A stretch of 64,000 bases of DNA from JBBPZA01 sp963728925 (lineage in GTDB: Bacteria; Actinomycetota; Thermoleophilia; Solirubrobacterales; Solirubrobacteraceae), in assembly GCA_963728925.1 (NCBI GenBank), contig CAVSMB010000026.1:71683-135682 (forward strand), read 5' to 3'. The notes beneath the pieces are model-generated. The model saw only the letters and a list, made by a program, of their open reading frames with translations, searched no databases and had not been told where the DNA came from. A program made the position numbers and the translations under genes. Below are positions 1 through 9,655 of the stretch, one piece after another. The number at the start of each line of letters is the position of its first letter. Within the stretch, counting starts at the first letter, position 1.

Positions 1-1
1 G

Positions 2-838
2 CTCGGAGTCGACGTGTCGGCGAACATCGCCGCCTTGGCGCGCGAGCAGGGGCGCGAGGTGGTCACCGGGACGTTCGGGCCGGGCATCGTCGACGAGGTG
101 CGCGAGCGCATCGGGACCGTCGACCTCGTCACGGGCAGCAACGTGTTCGCCCACAACGACGACCCGGGCGAGATCCTCGAGACGGCCCAGGCGCTGCTCG
201 CTCCCGACGGCGTGCTCGCGCTCGAGGTGATGTACGCCGGCGACCTGCTTGGCCAGCTCCAGTGGGACACGCTCTACCACGAGCACCTGACCTTCTACTC
301 GCTCGGGACGCTCTCCCGACTGCTGCGCCGCCACGGCTTCGAGCCGGTGGCGGCGCAGAGGATCCCCATGCACGGCGGCTCGCTGCGCGTCGCGGCCGCC
401 CGAGGCGGGACGCGCCCGCCGGACGCGTCGATCGCCGCGCTGGAGGCCGCCGAGGCCGAGCTGGGACTGGACGAGGCGGTGACCTGGGATCGCTTCGCCC
501 GCGACTGCCGGCGACGGATCGAGGTCTTCGCGCAGACCATGCACCGGCTCTCGGCGGAGGCGACGATCTGGGCCTACGGGGCGGCCGGGAAGGCCACGAT
601 GTGGGTCAACGCGTGCGCGATGGACTACCTGGTCGCCGTGGTGGACGCCTCGCCGCTGCGCTACGGCAAGCTCATGCCCGGTACCCACACGCCGATCGTG
701 AGGCCGGAGGAGTTCGCGCGCGAGCAGCCGGACTACGTCTTCGCGTCGGCCTGGAACTACCTCGAGGCGATCCGCTCCAACGAGCCGCAGTACCGGGGCG
801 CGTGGGTCGTCCCGCTCCCCGAGATGCGGATCCATTGA
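2..838 (+). CDS. SAM-dependent sugar C-methyltransferase, 5' end outside window
   Basis: The frame is open from base 2, so the GTG at 14 is internal and the N-terminal part of the gene lies upstream. The visible 279 residues fit the C-terminal two thirds of NDP-hexose C-methyltransferases. They show the end of a Rossmann methyltransferase fold (GSNVFAHNDD), the family signature HEHLTFYS near residue 95, then a second Rossmann-like domain (WAYGAAGKATMW) as in the Methyltransf_14 C-terminal domain. Such enzymes add a methyl group to a keto-deoxysugar nucleotide, usually dTDP-linked. It converges on the next gene with 6 bases between stops and is the first visible gene of a polysaccharide locus. 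The family is well supported; the exact sugar is not visible. Confidence 0.8.
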   Translation, partial: LGVDVSANIAALAREQGREVVTGTFGPGIVDEVRERIGTVDLVTGSNVFAHNDDPGEILETAQALLAPDGVLALEVMYAGDLLGQLQWDTLYHEHLTFYSLGTLSRLLRRHGFEPVAAQRIPMHGGSLRVAAARGGTRPPDASIAALEAAEAELGLDEAVTWDRFARDCRRRIEVFAQTMHRLSAEATIWAYGAAGKATMWVNACAMDYLVAVVDASPLRYGKLMPGTHTPIVRPEEFAREQPDYVFASAWNYLEAIRSNEPQYRGAWVVPLPEMRIH

Positions 839-844
839 CATGGC

Positions 845-1582
845 TCAGAACCACCGCAGCCCGGCGCGGTGCAGAGCCGCACGCCCCAGCGTCACCGCGT
901 AGCCGGCGAGCTCGTTGCCCAGGTGGAACTTGTCCTGGGACTGGAGCATCGGCCCGGTCGGGACGCCCCGGACCCGGACCGTCTGGCCGCCGGCGAGCAG
1001 CACTTTGAAGGTGATCTCCGAGCAGAGCGAGAACCGCCTGCCGGTCAGGCCGAGCGCCTGCACGAAGGTTCGGTTGAAGGCACGGAAGCCGTAGGTGCTG
1101 TCGGGAATGTCGACGGAGAGCAGGAGCCGGATCGCGCGCCGGTAGAGCGACTGGTAGACGACGAAGCGCCAGGGCACGTTGGGCGCGGGACCGGCGCCCT
1201 CGAACCGCGAGCAGAGCACGAGATGGGCACCGCCGCGCAGCTCCGCGAGCATCGTCGGGATGAGCTCGAGCGGGTCGCGCGCGTCGGGCATCAGCACGAC
1301 GCAGAAGCGACCCTGGGCGTAGGCCATGCCGAGGCGCAGCACCGTCCCGAAGCCGCTCTGGTCGCGCGCCTGGACGAGCAGGCGCATGTGGAGGAGCGGG
1401 TAGCGGTCGGCGAGCTCGGCTGCGTGCTCGAGCGTAGCGTCGCGACTCCCCGCGTCGACGACCAACACCTCCGCCGGCGCGCCGATGGCCGCCATGACCG
1501 TGTTGAGCCGCTCGACCGTCGCGCTGATCGTCGCCTCGTCGTCGAGCGTCGGGATAAGCACCGACGTCTCGACCTGGCTCAC
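845..1582 (-). CDS. Glycosyltransferase family 2, DPM1-like
   Basis: This 245-residue protein has the GT2 nucleotide-sugar fold: SVLIPTLDDEATI at residues 7-19, VVDAGSRDAT near 42, and MPDARDP in place of the usual DxD motif near 98. Polyprenyl-phosphate sugar transferases of this kind load a sugar on a lipid carrier or extend a glycan at the inner membrane face. No membrane segment follows, so it is the short soluble type. The GTG start at 1582 overlaps the upstream stop by four bases (GTGA), which supports the start and suggests translational coupling with the cupin gene. The donor sugar cannot be read from sequence. Confidence 0.8.
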   Translation of the reverse strand: MSQVETSVLIPTLDDEATISATVERLNTVMAAIGAPAEVLVVDAGSRDATLEHAAELADRYPLLHMRLLVQARDQSGFGTVLRLGMAYAQGRFCVVLMPDARDPLELIPTMLAELRGGAHLVLCSRFEGAGPAPNVPWRFVVYQSLYRRAIRLLLSVDIPDSTYGFRAFNRTFVQALGLTGRRFSLCSEITFKVLLAGGQTVRVRGVPTGPMLQSQDKFHLGNELAGYAVTLGRAALHRAGLRWF

Positions 1583-2022
1583 CGCTCCGTCACCTGCCAG
1601 GGATCCCAGTGGCGCGTCGGGAAGCGGACGTCATCCTCCAGTGACCCTTCGAGCGGCTTGTCGGAGAGGTAGAGCAGCTTGGTCTGCGGGAGCAGCGACA
1701 TGGCGCCGTTGGCGTAGCCGGCCGGAACGGCGAGCACCGACGGGTTGGCGGAGTCCAGCACGAAGCGGTGAACGTGCGCGTCGGGCGACGGCGAGGACCA
1801 GTCGTCGATCTCGACGCAGCACGCCAGCGCGGCGCCCGCGACGGCGAGCACCCACTTCCGCTCGTGGCGATGCGCGTGCCACGCCCGCACGGTCCGCGGC
1901 GCGAAGTTCTCGACGAAGTACATACGCCGCGCGCCGGCGAGGTCGAGCTCGTTGGCGAAGGAGAGGCGGCCGCGATCGTCGCTCGCCACGCCACCGGGTA
2001 TCAGCTGCGGTCGCTCGCTCAC
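1579..2022 (-). CDS. Cupin nucleotide-sugar isomerase/epimerase (FdtA/RmlC-like)
   Basis: This 147-residue single-domain cupin carries HAHRHERKWVLAV near residues 45-57 and a second strand motif VPAGYANGAMSLLPQ near 105-119. That layout matches WxcM/FdtA-type sugar 3,4-ketoisomerases and is related to RmlC epimerases. Such enzymes shift a keto group or invert centres on dTDP-4-keto-6-deoxyhexoses. It is the middle gene of a tightly coupled set: its GTG start at 2022 overlaps the epimerase stop by four bases and its stop overlaps the GT2 start by four. Isomerase versus epimerase activity cannot be decided from sequence alone. Confidence 0.7.
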   Translation of the reverse strand: MSERPQLIPGGVASDDRGRLSFANELDLAGARRMYFVENFAPRTVRAWHAHRHERKWVLAVAGAALACCVEIDDWSSPSPDAHVHRFVLDSANPSVLAVPAGYANGAMSLLPQTKLLYLSDKPLEGSLEDDVRFPTRHWDPWQVTER

Positions 2023-3044
2023 CGGTGGACGGGCTCCTGTGGGACCGCGTGTCGCGAGAGGCTGTGCGAGGTCCGAATCTCGCGCCCCAGGGGAATCGCC
2101 TCGGGGGCGAGGAAGGGACGCAACGACTCGAGGTTGGAGAAGGCGGCGAGGCTCAGGTCCTTGATGCGGCCGGCGTCGATGAGCGACGCCACCTCCTCGA
2201 CCGCGTCCTGGAGCGAGTAGGCGGGGACGAAGGCGAGCTCGGACTCGGCGCGATCGAAGGCGACGCGGTAGTTGCGGGTGTCCTGGAAAGGCGTCTGCAC
2301 CCGCTCGATCTCGCCCCCGCCGACATGGAGCACGATCCGCTCGGCGATCTCGGCGATCGTGTGGTTCTCCGAGCCGAGGTTGAAGACGCCGGCGGCGTCG
2401 CTGTCGAGATGGGGGACGATCGCGGTCGCGACGTCGCGGACGTGCAGGAACGGCCGGTACTGCTCGCCTCCGAAGACCTGGAGGCGCCCGACGAGCTTCG
2501 CCCGCATCACGAGCAGGTTGACGACGAGGTCGAGCCGGATCCTCGAGTAGGTGTCGCCGACTCCCGCGAGCGTCGCGAGGCGCAGCACGAGGCTCTCGGG
2601 TCGTCGGGCCATGAGCACGCGCTCGGCCTCGAGCTTGGTCTCGGCGTAGAGCGACAGCGGGTTGGTCGGGCTGGCCTCGTCGAGGACCGTGTCCTGGGCT
2701 CCGTACACCGAGCAGGTCGAGGGGAACACGATCCGGCCCTCGAAGGCACCGCACAGCCACGAGACACTGTCGAGGTTGATCTTCCGCGTGAGCACGGGAT
2801 CCAGCGCGCAGGCCGGGTCGCCGACCAGCGCGGCCAGCCACACCGCCGTGTCGGCCCACTCGAGGTGCGGGGCGAGCCGCTCGCGATCGAGGACGTCGCC
2901 GGCGAAGAAGCTCACGTCCTTGAGGTAGCGCTCCTCGTAGAGCAGCAGGTCGTAGACGCGAACCTCGTGCCCTGCCTCGATCGCCTTGTCCGTCAGCCAG
3001 CCGCCGATGTACCCGGCGCCACCGACGATGAGCACTCGCCCCAC
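2019..3044 (-). CDS. NAD-dependent nucleotide-sugar epimerase/dehydratase
   Basis: This 341-residue extended SDR protein starts with the NAD-binding motif GGAGYIGG (residues 8-15). It has the catalytic Ser in FPSTCSVYG and the YAETK Tyr/Lys pair, followed by a substrate-binding half (RPFLHVRD, FNLGSENHTI). It should act on an NDP-sugar in the cytoplasm to supply the downstream cupin and glycosyltransferase. GTG at 3044 is used as start; GTG at 3035 is a close alternative with AGGAG at better spacing. It follows the GT39-like gene by two bases and overlaps the cupin gene by four, so these form one operon read leftwards. Confidence 0.8.
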   Translation of the reverse strand: MGRVLIVGGAGYIGGWLTDKAIEAGHEVRVYDLLLYEERYLKDVSFFAGDVLDRERLAPHLEWADTAVWLAALVGDPACALDPVLTRKINLDSVSWLCGAFEGRIVFPSTCSVYGAQDTVLDEASPTNPLSLYAETKLEAERVLMARRPESLVLRLATLAGVGDTYSRIRLDLVVNLLVMRAKLVGRLQVFGGEQYRPFLHVRDVATAIVPHLDSDAAGVFNLGSENHTIAEIAERIVLHVGGGEIERVQTPFQDTRNYRVAFDRAESELAFVPAYSLQDAVEEVASLIDAGRIKDLSLAAFSNLESLRPFLAPEAIPLGREIRTSHSLSRHAVPQEPVHR

Positions 3045-3046
3045 TC

Positions 3047-4723
3047 CTACCCCTTTCCTCGCGTCCGCCCGAGCGGCGGCGATTCTCGCACCCGCTGCAG
3101 CACGAGGACGGTGACGTCGAGCGTCGTCGGCTGCGGGCCCAGGAGCACGCGCGGCCCCGGCAACCTGCGGGTGGCGACGACGCGGTAGCTGCGCCCGAGC
3201 GCCCGGAGGAACCCGTCGACCGCGCCGGCCTGGGGCCGCAGCGCGACGACGAACAGCCTCCCGCGCCGTGAGAGGGCGACCGCCCGGGCCGCGACGGCAC
3301 GGGTCGAGAGCACGGGAAGCGGGGCCAGGGGGCTCAGGCCCCGCTCCAGGGCGCCCACCTTCGCCTCGCGCTGGGCGGCGCCGATACGGAGGACCGGGTG
3401 GCGCTCGGAGGAGGGGCTGGCGTAGCCGAGCGCGGCGTCGAGCGGCGAAAGGGGGTTGGGGAAGAGCGGCGTCTCCACGACGGGGTCCCCCGGCGAGCCC
3501 GTCCGGTCGATGAAGCGGGCCGCCGACCCGTAGTCCGGCCGGCGGTTCTGGGCCTTGAGCATGCGGATCCCGCCGATGGAGACGGCCGCCAGCGCGAGCA
3601 CGGCCACCGCGACGCCGGCGACGCGCCCGGCGCGGGTGGCGAGCAGCCCAACCGACAGCGCGAGGCCGGGCCAAGAGGCGATGAGGTTGCGCGGCTCGAA
3701 CAGGCTGGCCCCGACGACGCTGTAGAGCGCGGCCAGCACGGGCGCCGCCGACGCGAGGACGAGCACGAGGACCGTCGTGGGCGCGAGCCGACCGAGCCTC
3801 CCCGCACGCCGCAGGCGGACGACCCCGGCGACCCCGATCGCCACCGACGCCAGCGCCAGGACGATCGCCACCGTCCCGTAGAGCGACGGGAGCTTCGGCA
3901 GCGGGTTGCCGACCACCGCCCAGCGGGCGAGGTTGCGGGCCAGCGAGTCCGCGCCGAAGGGGTCCAGGCCGCCGAGCACGTTTGGCCCGTTGCGATCGTT
4001 GAGCAGCTCCGGGATCCAGGGAGCGAAGGCCAGGGCGGCGGCGGCGTTGCTCACCAGTAGGGACCGGAGGGCTGCGGGATGAGCCCACCACGCCCACGCG
4101 AACTGAGCGAGGAGCACGAACACCGCGACGTAGTGGCTGTAGACGCCAGCGGCCGAGCACAGGGCGTAGGCGACCCACCACCGCGTCGCCCCGTCGTCGA
4201 GCGCCTCGAGCAGGCAGAGCGTCGAGAGCAGCGTCAGGAGCAGCACGAGCGCGTAGGAACGAGCTTCGGTCGAGTAGAAGATCAGGTACGGGCTCGCGGC
4301 GACCAGAGCCGACCCGACCAGCGCGGCCCGCCGGCCGACCGTCCGGGTCCCCAGCAGGTAGGTCAGGGGGATGGCCGCCACGCCCGCGAGCAGCGAGACC
4401 CACCGCAGCCCCTCCGTGGCCTCACCCACCCCGTGCGTCCCCCATGCGAGCACGAAGAACAGCGGGGGGCTGACCTCGAGGTCGCTGCGGACCCAGTGGA
4501 GCACCCCGCCCAGGCCGCGGCCGGTGACGATGAAGTAGGTGGACAGCTCATCCCCGTAGAGGGCGTCGCCGAACGAGGGAAGCCTGAGGAGCAGGCCGGC
4601 GAGGGTGATCGCCGCGACCACCGCGACCAGCGTCCAGCGCGAGGGCCGGCGCTCGCCCGTGGCCGGCGCGGACCCCGGCGGTTCGCCGCTAGCCACGATC
4701 GGGGCGGGCACGCCAGCCGTCAT
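3047..4723 (-). CDS. GT39/PMT-like polytopic membrane glycosyltransferase
   Basis: This protein of about 558 residues is rich in hydrophobic segments, roughly ten or more between residues 30 and 420. The first extracytoplasmic loop contains the acidic motif GDALYGDELSTYF, and YSTEARSYALVLL follows a later helix; both are hallmarks of the GT39/ArnT/Dpm-dependent superfamily. These enzymes use polyprenyl-phosphate sugars outside the membrane. The C-terminal 130 residues look like a soluble domain. The ATG at 4723 comes just before a short Pro/Ala-rich cytoplasmic leader. A broken paralogue starts divergently about 105 bp away. The sugar and acceptor are unknown. Confidence 0.75.
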   Translation of the reverse strand: MTAGVPAPIVASGEPPGSAPATGERRPSRWTLVAVVAAITLAGLLLRLPSFGDALYGDELSTYFIVTGRGLGGVLHWVRSDLEVSPPLFFVLAWGTHGVGEATEGLRWVSLLAGVAAIPLTYLLGTRTVGRRAALVGSALVAASPYLIFYSTEARSYALVLLLTLLSTLCLLEALDDGATRWWVAYALCSAAGVYSHYVAVFVLLAQFAWAWWAHPAALRSLLVSNAAAALAFAPWIPELLNDRNGPNVLGGLDPFGADSLARNLARWAVVGNPLPKLPSLYGTVAIVLALASVAIGVAGVVRLRRAGRLGRLAPTTVLVLVLASAAPVLAALYSVVGASLFEPRNLIASWPGLALSVGLLATRAGRVAGVAVAVLALAAVSIGGIRMLKAQNRRPDYGSAARFIDRTGSPGDPVVETPLFPNPLSPLDAALGYASPSSERHPVLRIGAAQREAKVGALERGLSPLAPLPVLSTRAVAARAVALSRRGRLFVVALRPQAGAVDGFLRALGRSYRVVATRRLPGPRVLLGPQPTTLDVTVLVLQRVRESPPLGRTRGKG

Positions 4724-4828
4724 AGGGGCGGGCACTGTACTAGCGGCCCAGGCCCGCCACGTCGGCGCGGCGGCGATCACGCTCGATGGTCCAGGTGCGG
4801 GATCGCCCCCTCTCGATACGTTGCCGCG

Positions 4829-5052
4829 ATGCCCGCGTCCAGGACCGTTCGGGCGCCGGCCAGCCCCGGCGCCGAGCCCGTCGTCAAGCACGACGCGCCG
4901 GCGTTCGTGGACCGGCTCCCCGCGTCGGCGCGATCTGGGCGGCCGTCGCACTGACCGTGATGGGAGCGAGCCTTCGGCTCGCGATCGTGGGCCAGAGCCT
5001 GTTCGGGGACGAGCTCTCGACCTACTGGATCGTCTCGACCAACGACCTCTAG
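4829..5052 (+). pseudogene. N-terminal relic of a GT39-like membrane glycosyltransferase
   Basis: Starting at ATG 4829 a short basic leader runs in one frame (KHDAPAFVDRLP). After a one-base slip near 4935 the next frame gives a membrane helix followed by GQSLFGDELSTYWIV. That block is closely similar to GDALYGDELSTYF of the intact GT39-like gene that begins on the other strand at 4723. The frame ends at a TAG at 5052 after about 75 residues of an expected 500-600. The relic stops exactly where the convergent GT2 relic stops, so both look cut by one deletion. Confidence 0.7.
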
Positions 5053-5614
5053 ACGATCGTCAGGAGCATGATCTCCGCGCCCGCGTGGCTGCCGCCAACG
5101 CGCATGGCGCCCGCGACGTGCCGGGCCATCTCCCGGCGAAGGAGGCGATACGTGCAGCCGACGTCGCTGAGGTGGCTGGTGTTGAACAGCAGCTCGATGA
5201 GCTTGGCGACCGCCCAGTTTCCCCAGCGCAGCGCGAACGCCATGTTCGCCCCCAGCCAGATAAGCTCGCGAGTGGTGCGCGTGCCGAACACGGCGTCGCA
5301 CTCGCTGCTGTAGACGAGCAGCTTCGCGACGTCCCCGGGCCGGAAGGTCCCGTCGGGCTCAGAGAGCACGATGAGGTCGCCCGTCGCCTCCATGAGCCCG
5401 CGCCGCGTCGCGTGCCCATAACCCTGGCGCGGCTCGCCGACGATCCTCGCCTCGGTGCTCGCGACCGCCTCTCGCGTGCCCGGCTGGGCGTTGTTGTCGA
5501 CCACACCACCTCGTCGACCACGCCGGTCTCGTAGAAGCCGTCGATGACGCCCCGGATCGAGTCGCGCTCGGCGTAGGTCATGAGCACGACCGAGACTCGC
5601 TTCCCTTCCCACAT
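5049..5614 (-). pseudogene. GT2 glycosyltransferase, frameshifted and 3'-truncated
   Basis: From ATG 5614 the protein begins WEGKRVSVVLMTYAERDS. It loses frame near 5505, where one base of a GTGGTG run seems missing, and continues as VDNNAQPGTREAV and SEPDGTFRPGD, the GT2 DxD region. DVGCTYRLLRREM and GSHAGAEIMLL follow, typical of DPM1-like enzymes. It then stops at TAG 5049, roughly 50 residues before such proteins usually end. The truncation coincides with that of the convergent GT39 relic. Confidence 0.75.
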
Positions 5615-5705
5615 CAGCTGGCGCCTCCGTGCATCGTCATCGGCTCTGGCGACGCGCAGCCGGTCGGAGCTACGTCGGCGGGCAAGGCTATAGCATCGCC
5701 CGCCC

Positions 5706-6696
5706 ATGGACCGCCTCCAGCTCAGGATCGACCCCTACGCCAACGACTACGGCCGGCTCGGAGCGTCGCTCGCCAACCTCGCCGAGGTGATGATCCCCTG
5801 CCTCGACGCCGCCGCGCCGGCGTCCCTCGTCGAGGTCGGCGCTTACGCGGGCGACCTGACCGGCCTGCTGCTCGAGTGGGCGGCCGCGTCGCAAGCCCGC
5901 GTGCTCGCCGTCGATCCGGACCCCCAGCCCGAGCTCGAGCAGCTCGCCAGGGACCGTCCCGCGCTCGAGCTGCTGCGCGAGACGAGCCTCGAGGCGCTCG
6001 CGCGCATCGACACGCCCGACGCCGTCGTGATCGACGGCGATCACAACTACTACACGGTGAGCGAGGAGCTCCGCCTCATCGGGGAGAAAGCGGCCAGCGC
6101 GGACCTCCCGCTGCTGCTCCTCCACGACGTCTGTGGCCGCACGCGCGCCGCGACGACTACTTCGACCCGACGCTGATCCCGGCTCCGGACCGGCAGCCGA
6201 CAACCGAGAACGGCAGGGTCTTCCCGGGCGAGCCCGTGGCCGGTCGCGCCGGCCTGCGCTACCGCTGGCCGGCGGCCACGGAGGGCGGCCCGCGAAACGG
6301 CGTGCTCACCGCCGTCGAGGGTTTCTGGTGTCAAGCCGCGAGGACGTGCGAAAAGGGATTGTCCCGGCCTTCTTCGGCTTCGCGGTCATCTGGCACGTCG
6401 ACGCGCCGTGGGCCGACGCGGTCGCCGGCGTCCTGGACCCGTGGGACGCCAACCCGCTGCTCGAGCGGCTCGAGGGCAACCGCGTCTTCCACCTCGCAGC
6501 GGAGCACGAGCTGCGCGCCAGGGCGGCCGAGCAGGACGAGCGCGAGGCGCGCAAGGACGAGGTCCTCGAGCGCCTGCTCGCATCGAGCGCCTTTTCGGTC
6601 GTCGAGCGGCTCTCGCGGCTGCGCGAGCGGGTCGGCTTCGGCCGCGGGCAGCGCGTGGTGTCCAAGGACGACGTCCGGTCCGCGCTGCGACCCTAG
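5706..6696 (+). pseudogene. Class I SAM-dependent methyltransferase (copy 1), two frameshifts
   Basis: The N-terminal frame gives a clear class I methyltransferase core: VEVGAYAGDLTGLL (SAM-binding glycine loop), VLAVDPDPQP, then DAVVIDGDHNYYTVSEEL and LLLLHDV, as in Methyltransf_24 proteins. Frame is lost at about 6132 and resumes as WPHARRDDYFDP; it is lost again near 6335 and resumes as REDVRKGIVPAFFGF through VVSKDDVRSALRP. Each step fits a single missing base. The tandem gene at 6715 is a close paralogue along its whole length. The role is probably O-methylation of a glycan or sugar nucleotide, inferred from the locus. Confidence 0.75.
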
Positions 6697-6714
6697 CCTC
6701 TACACTGCGCCGCC

Positions 6715-7772
6715 GTGGCCGTCTCCAACGCGTTCGCCGAAGCCACCGTCAAGGCCCTCGCCGACGGCGACGTCGCCTGGACGCTGCATCCCGACTGCGA
6801 GTACGCGAGCGATCCGGGACAGTGGGGCGCCTCGCTGGTGAATGACGCCGAGGTCATGCTGTCGGTGCTCGACGCCGCCGAGGTCGGCTCGGTCGCAGAA
6901 GTCGGCGCCTACGCCGGGGACCTGACGCGGTTCCTCTCCAACTGGGCCCGCGAGTCGGGCGCGCGGGTCCTCGCCGTCGACCCCGTCCCGCAGCCCGAGC
7001 TCGTCGCGCTCGCGCAGGAGCGCGACGACATCGAGCTCGTCGAGGCCACGAGCCTGGACGCGCTGAAGGACATGGAGCTGCCCGATGCGCTCATCCTCGA
7101 CGGCGACCACAACTACTACACGGTCAGTGAGGAGCTGCGTCTGATCGGCGAGCGGGCCTCCGCCTCCGACCTGCCGCTGCTGCTCTTCCACGACGTGGTG
7201 CTGGCCCGATGCGCGGCGCGACGACTACTACGCGCCCGAGCAGATACCGGCCGAGCACCGCCACGCGACCCACGAGGGTGGCGGCCTGTTCCCGGGGGTC
7301 GAGGGCGTTCGCGAGGGCGCCCTGCCCTATCGCTTGCCTGGGGGGCGCGAGGGTGGCCCGCGCAACGGGGTGCTCACCGCGGTCGAGGACTTCGTGCAGA
7401 GCCGCGAGCGCCTGCGCCTCGCCGTCGTGCCGGCGTTCTTCGGCTTCGGCGTCGTCTGGCACCTCGACACGCCCTACGCGGACGTACTGGCCGAGACGCT
7501 CGCGTTCTGGGACCGCAACCCTATCCTCCAGCGGCTCGAGGCCAACCGCGTCTTCCACCTCGCCACCGTCCACACGCACATGGTTCGCACGGTGCAGGCC
7601 CAGCAGCAGGTCGCCCAGCAGGCCGAGGTGCTCCAGGGCCTGCTCCTGCAACTCCTCGGCCTTCTCCGTGGCCGAGCGCCTGTCACGGCTGCGCGACCGC
7701 ATCGGCATCGGCCGCGGCCACAGCATCGTGTCGAAGGCCGACGTGCGCCGGGCGCTTCACGGTCAGGACTGA
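6715..7772 (+). pseudogene. Class I SAM-dependent methyltransferase (copy 2), two frameshifts
   Basis: This tandem paralogue of the preceding gene begins at GTG 6715, 18 bases after its stop. It keeps VAEVGAYAGDLTRFL, VLAVDPVPQPE, LILDGDHNYYTVSEEL and LLLFHDV. The frame breaks at about 7200, resumes as WPDARRDDYYAPEQ, and breaks again near 7655, resuming as SSAFSVAERLSRLRDR. Here each break fits one extra base, the opposite sign to copy 1, although the first break is at the same codon. It ends convergently, overlapping the next gene by ten bases. Confidence 0.75.
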
Positions 7773-8691
7773 GCGCCGGCCTCGGTCCCCGCTCGCGCCG
7801 CGCGAGCGATGCGCGCGGCGTTGAGCCGCCGCAGGGGCGCGGTGACGCGCCAGCTCCGTGTCCGGGTGACCCGCTCGATTCGGTCTTCGTAGGCCCGGGC
7901 GTGCGCGTGGGCCTGCAGGTGGCGGGAGGCCGCCAGCAGCCGGGTCGCCGCCGCCTCGGCCTCGGCGCGCCGCGCCCTTCCCTTCCAGTCCTCGGTCTCG
8001 GCTGCCGCGCCCGGGAGCCGCCCCTCCCACTTCTCCGCCGTCCGCGCGTGGGCGGCGGCCCAGGGCTCGGGCGCGGTTACCAGTCCGGCAGGACGTGGTG
8101 GTGCGCCACCCTGAGGTCCGCGCTGACCACCTTGCGCCCGGCGGCGCGGGCCGGCTGGCAGATGTCGAAGTCGTAGCCGTGCAGGGTGCCGAGCGACTCG
8201 TCGAAGCGAAGGTTGCGAACCGCCCACGGCGTGAGCGCCAGCAGGACCCCCGCGACGGTGTCCACCTCGCCGGTACGGACGTGGCCGCCACGTCCGTTGC
8301 CCTCCAGCAGCGAGATCTCGCCCCCGCCGAGCTCGCCGAAGCGGTAGGTCGACGACGCCCACGTGATCGACCCCTCCCACCAGGCGACGCCGCGAGCGCC
8401 GACGGCCCCAACGCAGCCGGCGACCGCCACCTCCGGGTCCCGCAGCACGTCGCGCAGCCCCTCGCAGAACGCCTCGTCGAGGATCTCGGCGTCCTCGTGC
8501 AGGAGCACGAGCGCCTCGAGGTCGTCCATCGCGGCCGCCCGCTCGAGGAGCAGGTTGTAGCTGCGCGGGACCGAGCCAGCGCCGGAGTCGGCGAGCACCG
8601 CCGAATCGCGCTCGGAGGCGCGCTGGATGCCGGGCCTGGCGCAGCTCTCGTAGACGTGCGGCAGCATGATCGAGCAGCCAAAGGCGATCAT
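7763..8691 (-). pseudogene. StrF-like glycosyltransferase paralogue 1, frameshifted
   Basis: The start region MIAFGCSIMLPHVYESC is shared with two neighbouring paralogues. The glycosyltransferase part has LVLLHEDAEILD (putative metal/nucleotide site), VAWWEGSITWAS, and HGYDFDICQPARAAGRKVV. This pattern is known from glycosyltransferase-like proteins with a StrF domain (Glyco_tranf_2_5). The frame stops at 8077 after HHHVLPDW; the neighbouring frame continues with AEKWEGRLP, an Ala/Glu/Arg-rich helix and the tail TRSWRVTAPLRRLNAAR to a stop at 7763. Without the slip it would be about 310 residues. Acceptor and donor are unknown. Confidence 0.65.
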
Positions 8692-8736
8692 CGGGGCGGC
8701 GATGTTACAGCGGTCGCCGCGTAAGAACGCGACCTG

Positions 8737-9652
8737 ATGATCGCCTTCGGGTCCTCGATCACCGATCCCGACGTGTACGAGCGCTGCGCCCGGCGAGGCT
8801 CCGGCTGGCGGCCGAGCCAGACTCCGATCATCTCCCGCCCGCCAGCGGCTCGATCTTCCGCAGCTACAACCAGATCCTCGATCAGGGCGGCACGCGATGA
8901 ACCATCTCGAGGCGCTCGGGCTGGTCGACCAGGACGCCGAGATCGTCGACCCCGGCTTCCGCGGAAAGCTGAGGCCGGCGCTGAGGACCCCGATGTCGGC
9001 GTCGTCGGGTGCGTCGGCGCCATCGGCGTGCGAAGCATCGCCTGGTGGGAGGGCTCGGTCACCTGGGGTCGTTCGCCCACAGCTACCAGGAGCTCGGCGG
9101 CGGCGAGTTCCCGTCGCTCTCGTGGGACGAGGCGAGTTGCCCCCGTACGCCCGGACAGGCGAGGTGGAGACAGTCGACGGCTTCGTCCTCGGCGCTGCCG
9201 CCCTGGACGGTGCGCAACATCCGCTTCGACGAGACGCTCGGCCAGCTCCTGCACGGCTATGACTTCGATTTCTGCCTTCAGGTCCGCGAAGCCGGCCGCA
9301 AGGTCGTGACCGAGGACTTCAAGGTCGTCCATCACCACTCCCTGGAGCTCGCCGGCGACCTCGAGAAGTGGGTCCAGGCCACATGAAGCTCGCGGAGAAA
9401 TGGGACGGTCGCATGGCGAAGGTGGGCGTGGCCGGCGGCGACTGGAAGAAACGTGCCCGCCGCGCCGAGGCGGAGGCGGCCGCCGCGCGGGCGCAGGCGA
9501 TCGCGACCGAGCTGCAGATTGCGGCGCGCGACGCGCGCAGCGAGCGCGAGCTGCGCGAGATGGCGCAGAGCACGAGCTGGCGCGTCACGGCGCCGCTGCG
9601 GAAGGTCAACGCGGCACGGCGCACGGCACGGCGACGCCTGGCCGCGCGCTGA
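8737..9652 (+). pseudogene. StrF-like glycosyltransferase paralogue 2, multiple frameshifts
   Basis: It starts divergently from paralogue 1, 45 bp away, with MIAFGSSITDPDVYERCA. At least five frame changes follow, but the expected blocks appear in order in the three frames: SGSIFRSYNQILD, LVDQDAEIVD, CVGAIGVRSIAWWEG, then HGYDFDFCLQVREAGRKVV and HHHSLELAGD. The last frame from 9368 gives KLAEKWDGRM, a charged helix and STSWRVTAPLRKVNAAR. It ends three bases from the stop of paralogue 3. The preserved motif order suggests recent indels or sequence error rather than long decay. Confidence 0.65.
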
Positions 9653-9655
9653 TCG

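Noticed and set aside
2019..4403. 794-codon frame upstream of the epimerase
   Set aside because: Only the last 341 codons have SDR motifs. The front part is an out-of-frame shadow of the GT39-like gene.
6129..6140. Programmed ribosomal frameshift in the methyltransferase genes
   Set aside because: No slippery heptamer is visible, the two paralogues would need shifts of opposite sign, and many neighbouring genes also have indels. Error or mutation is simpler.
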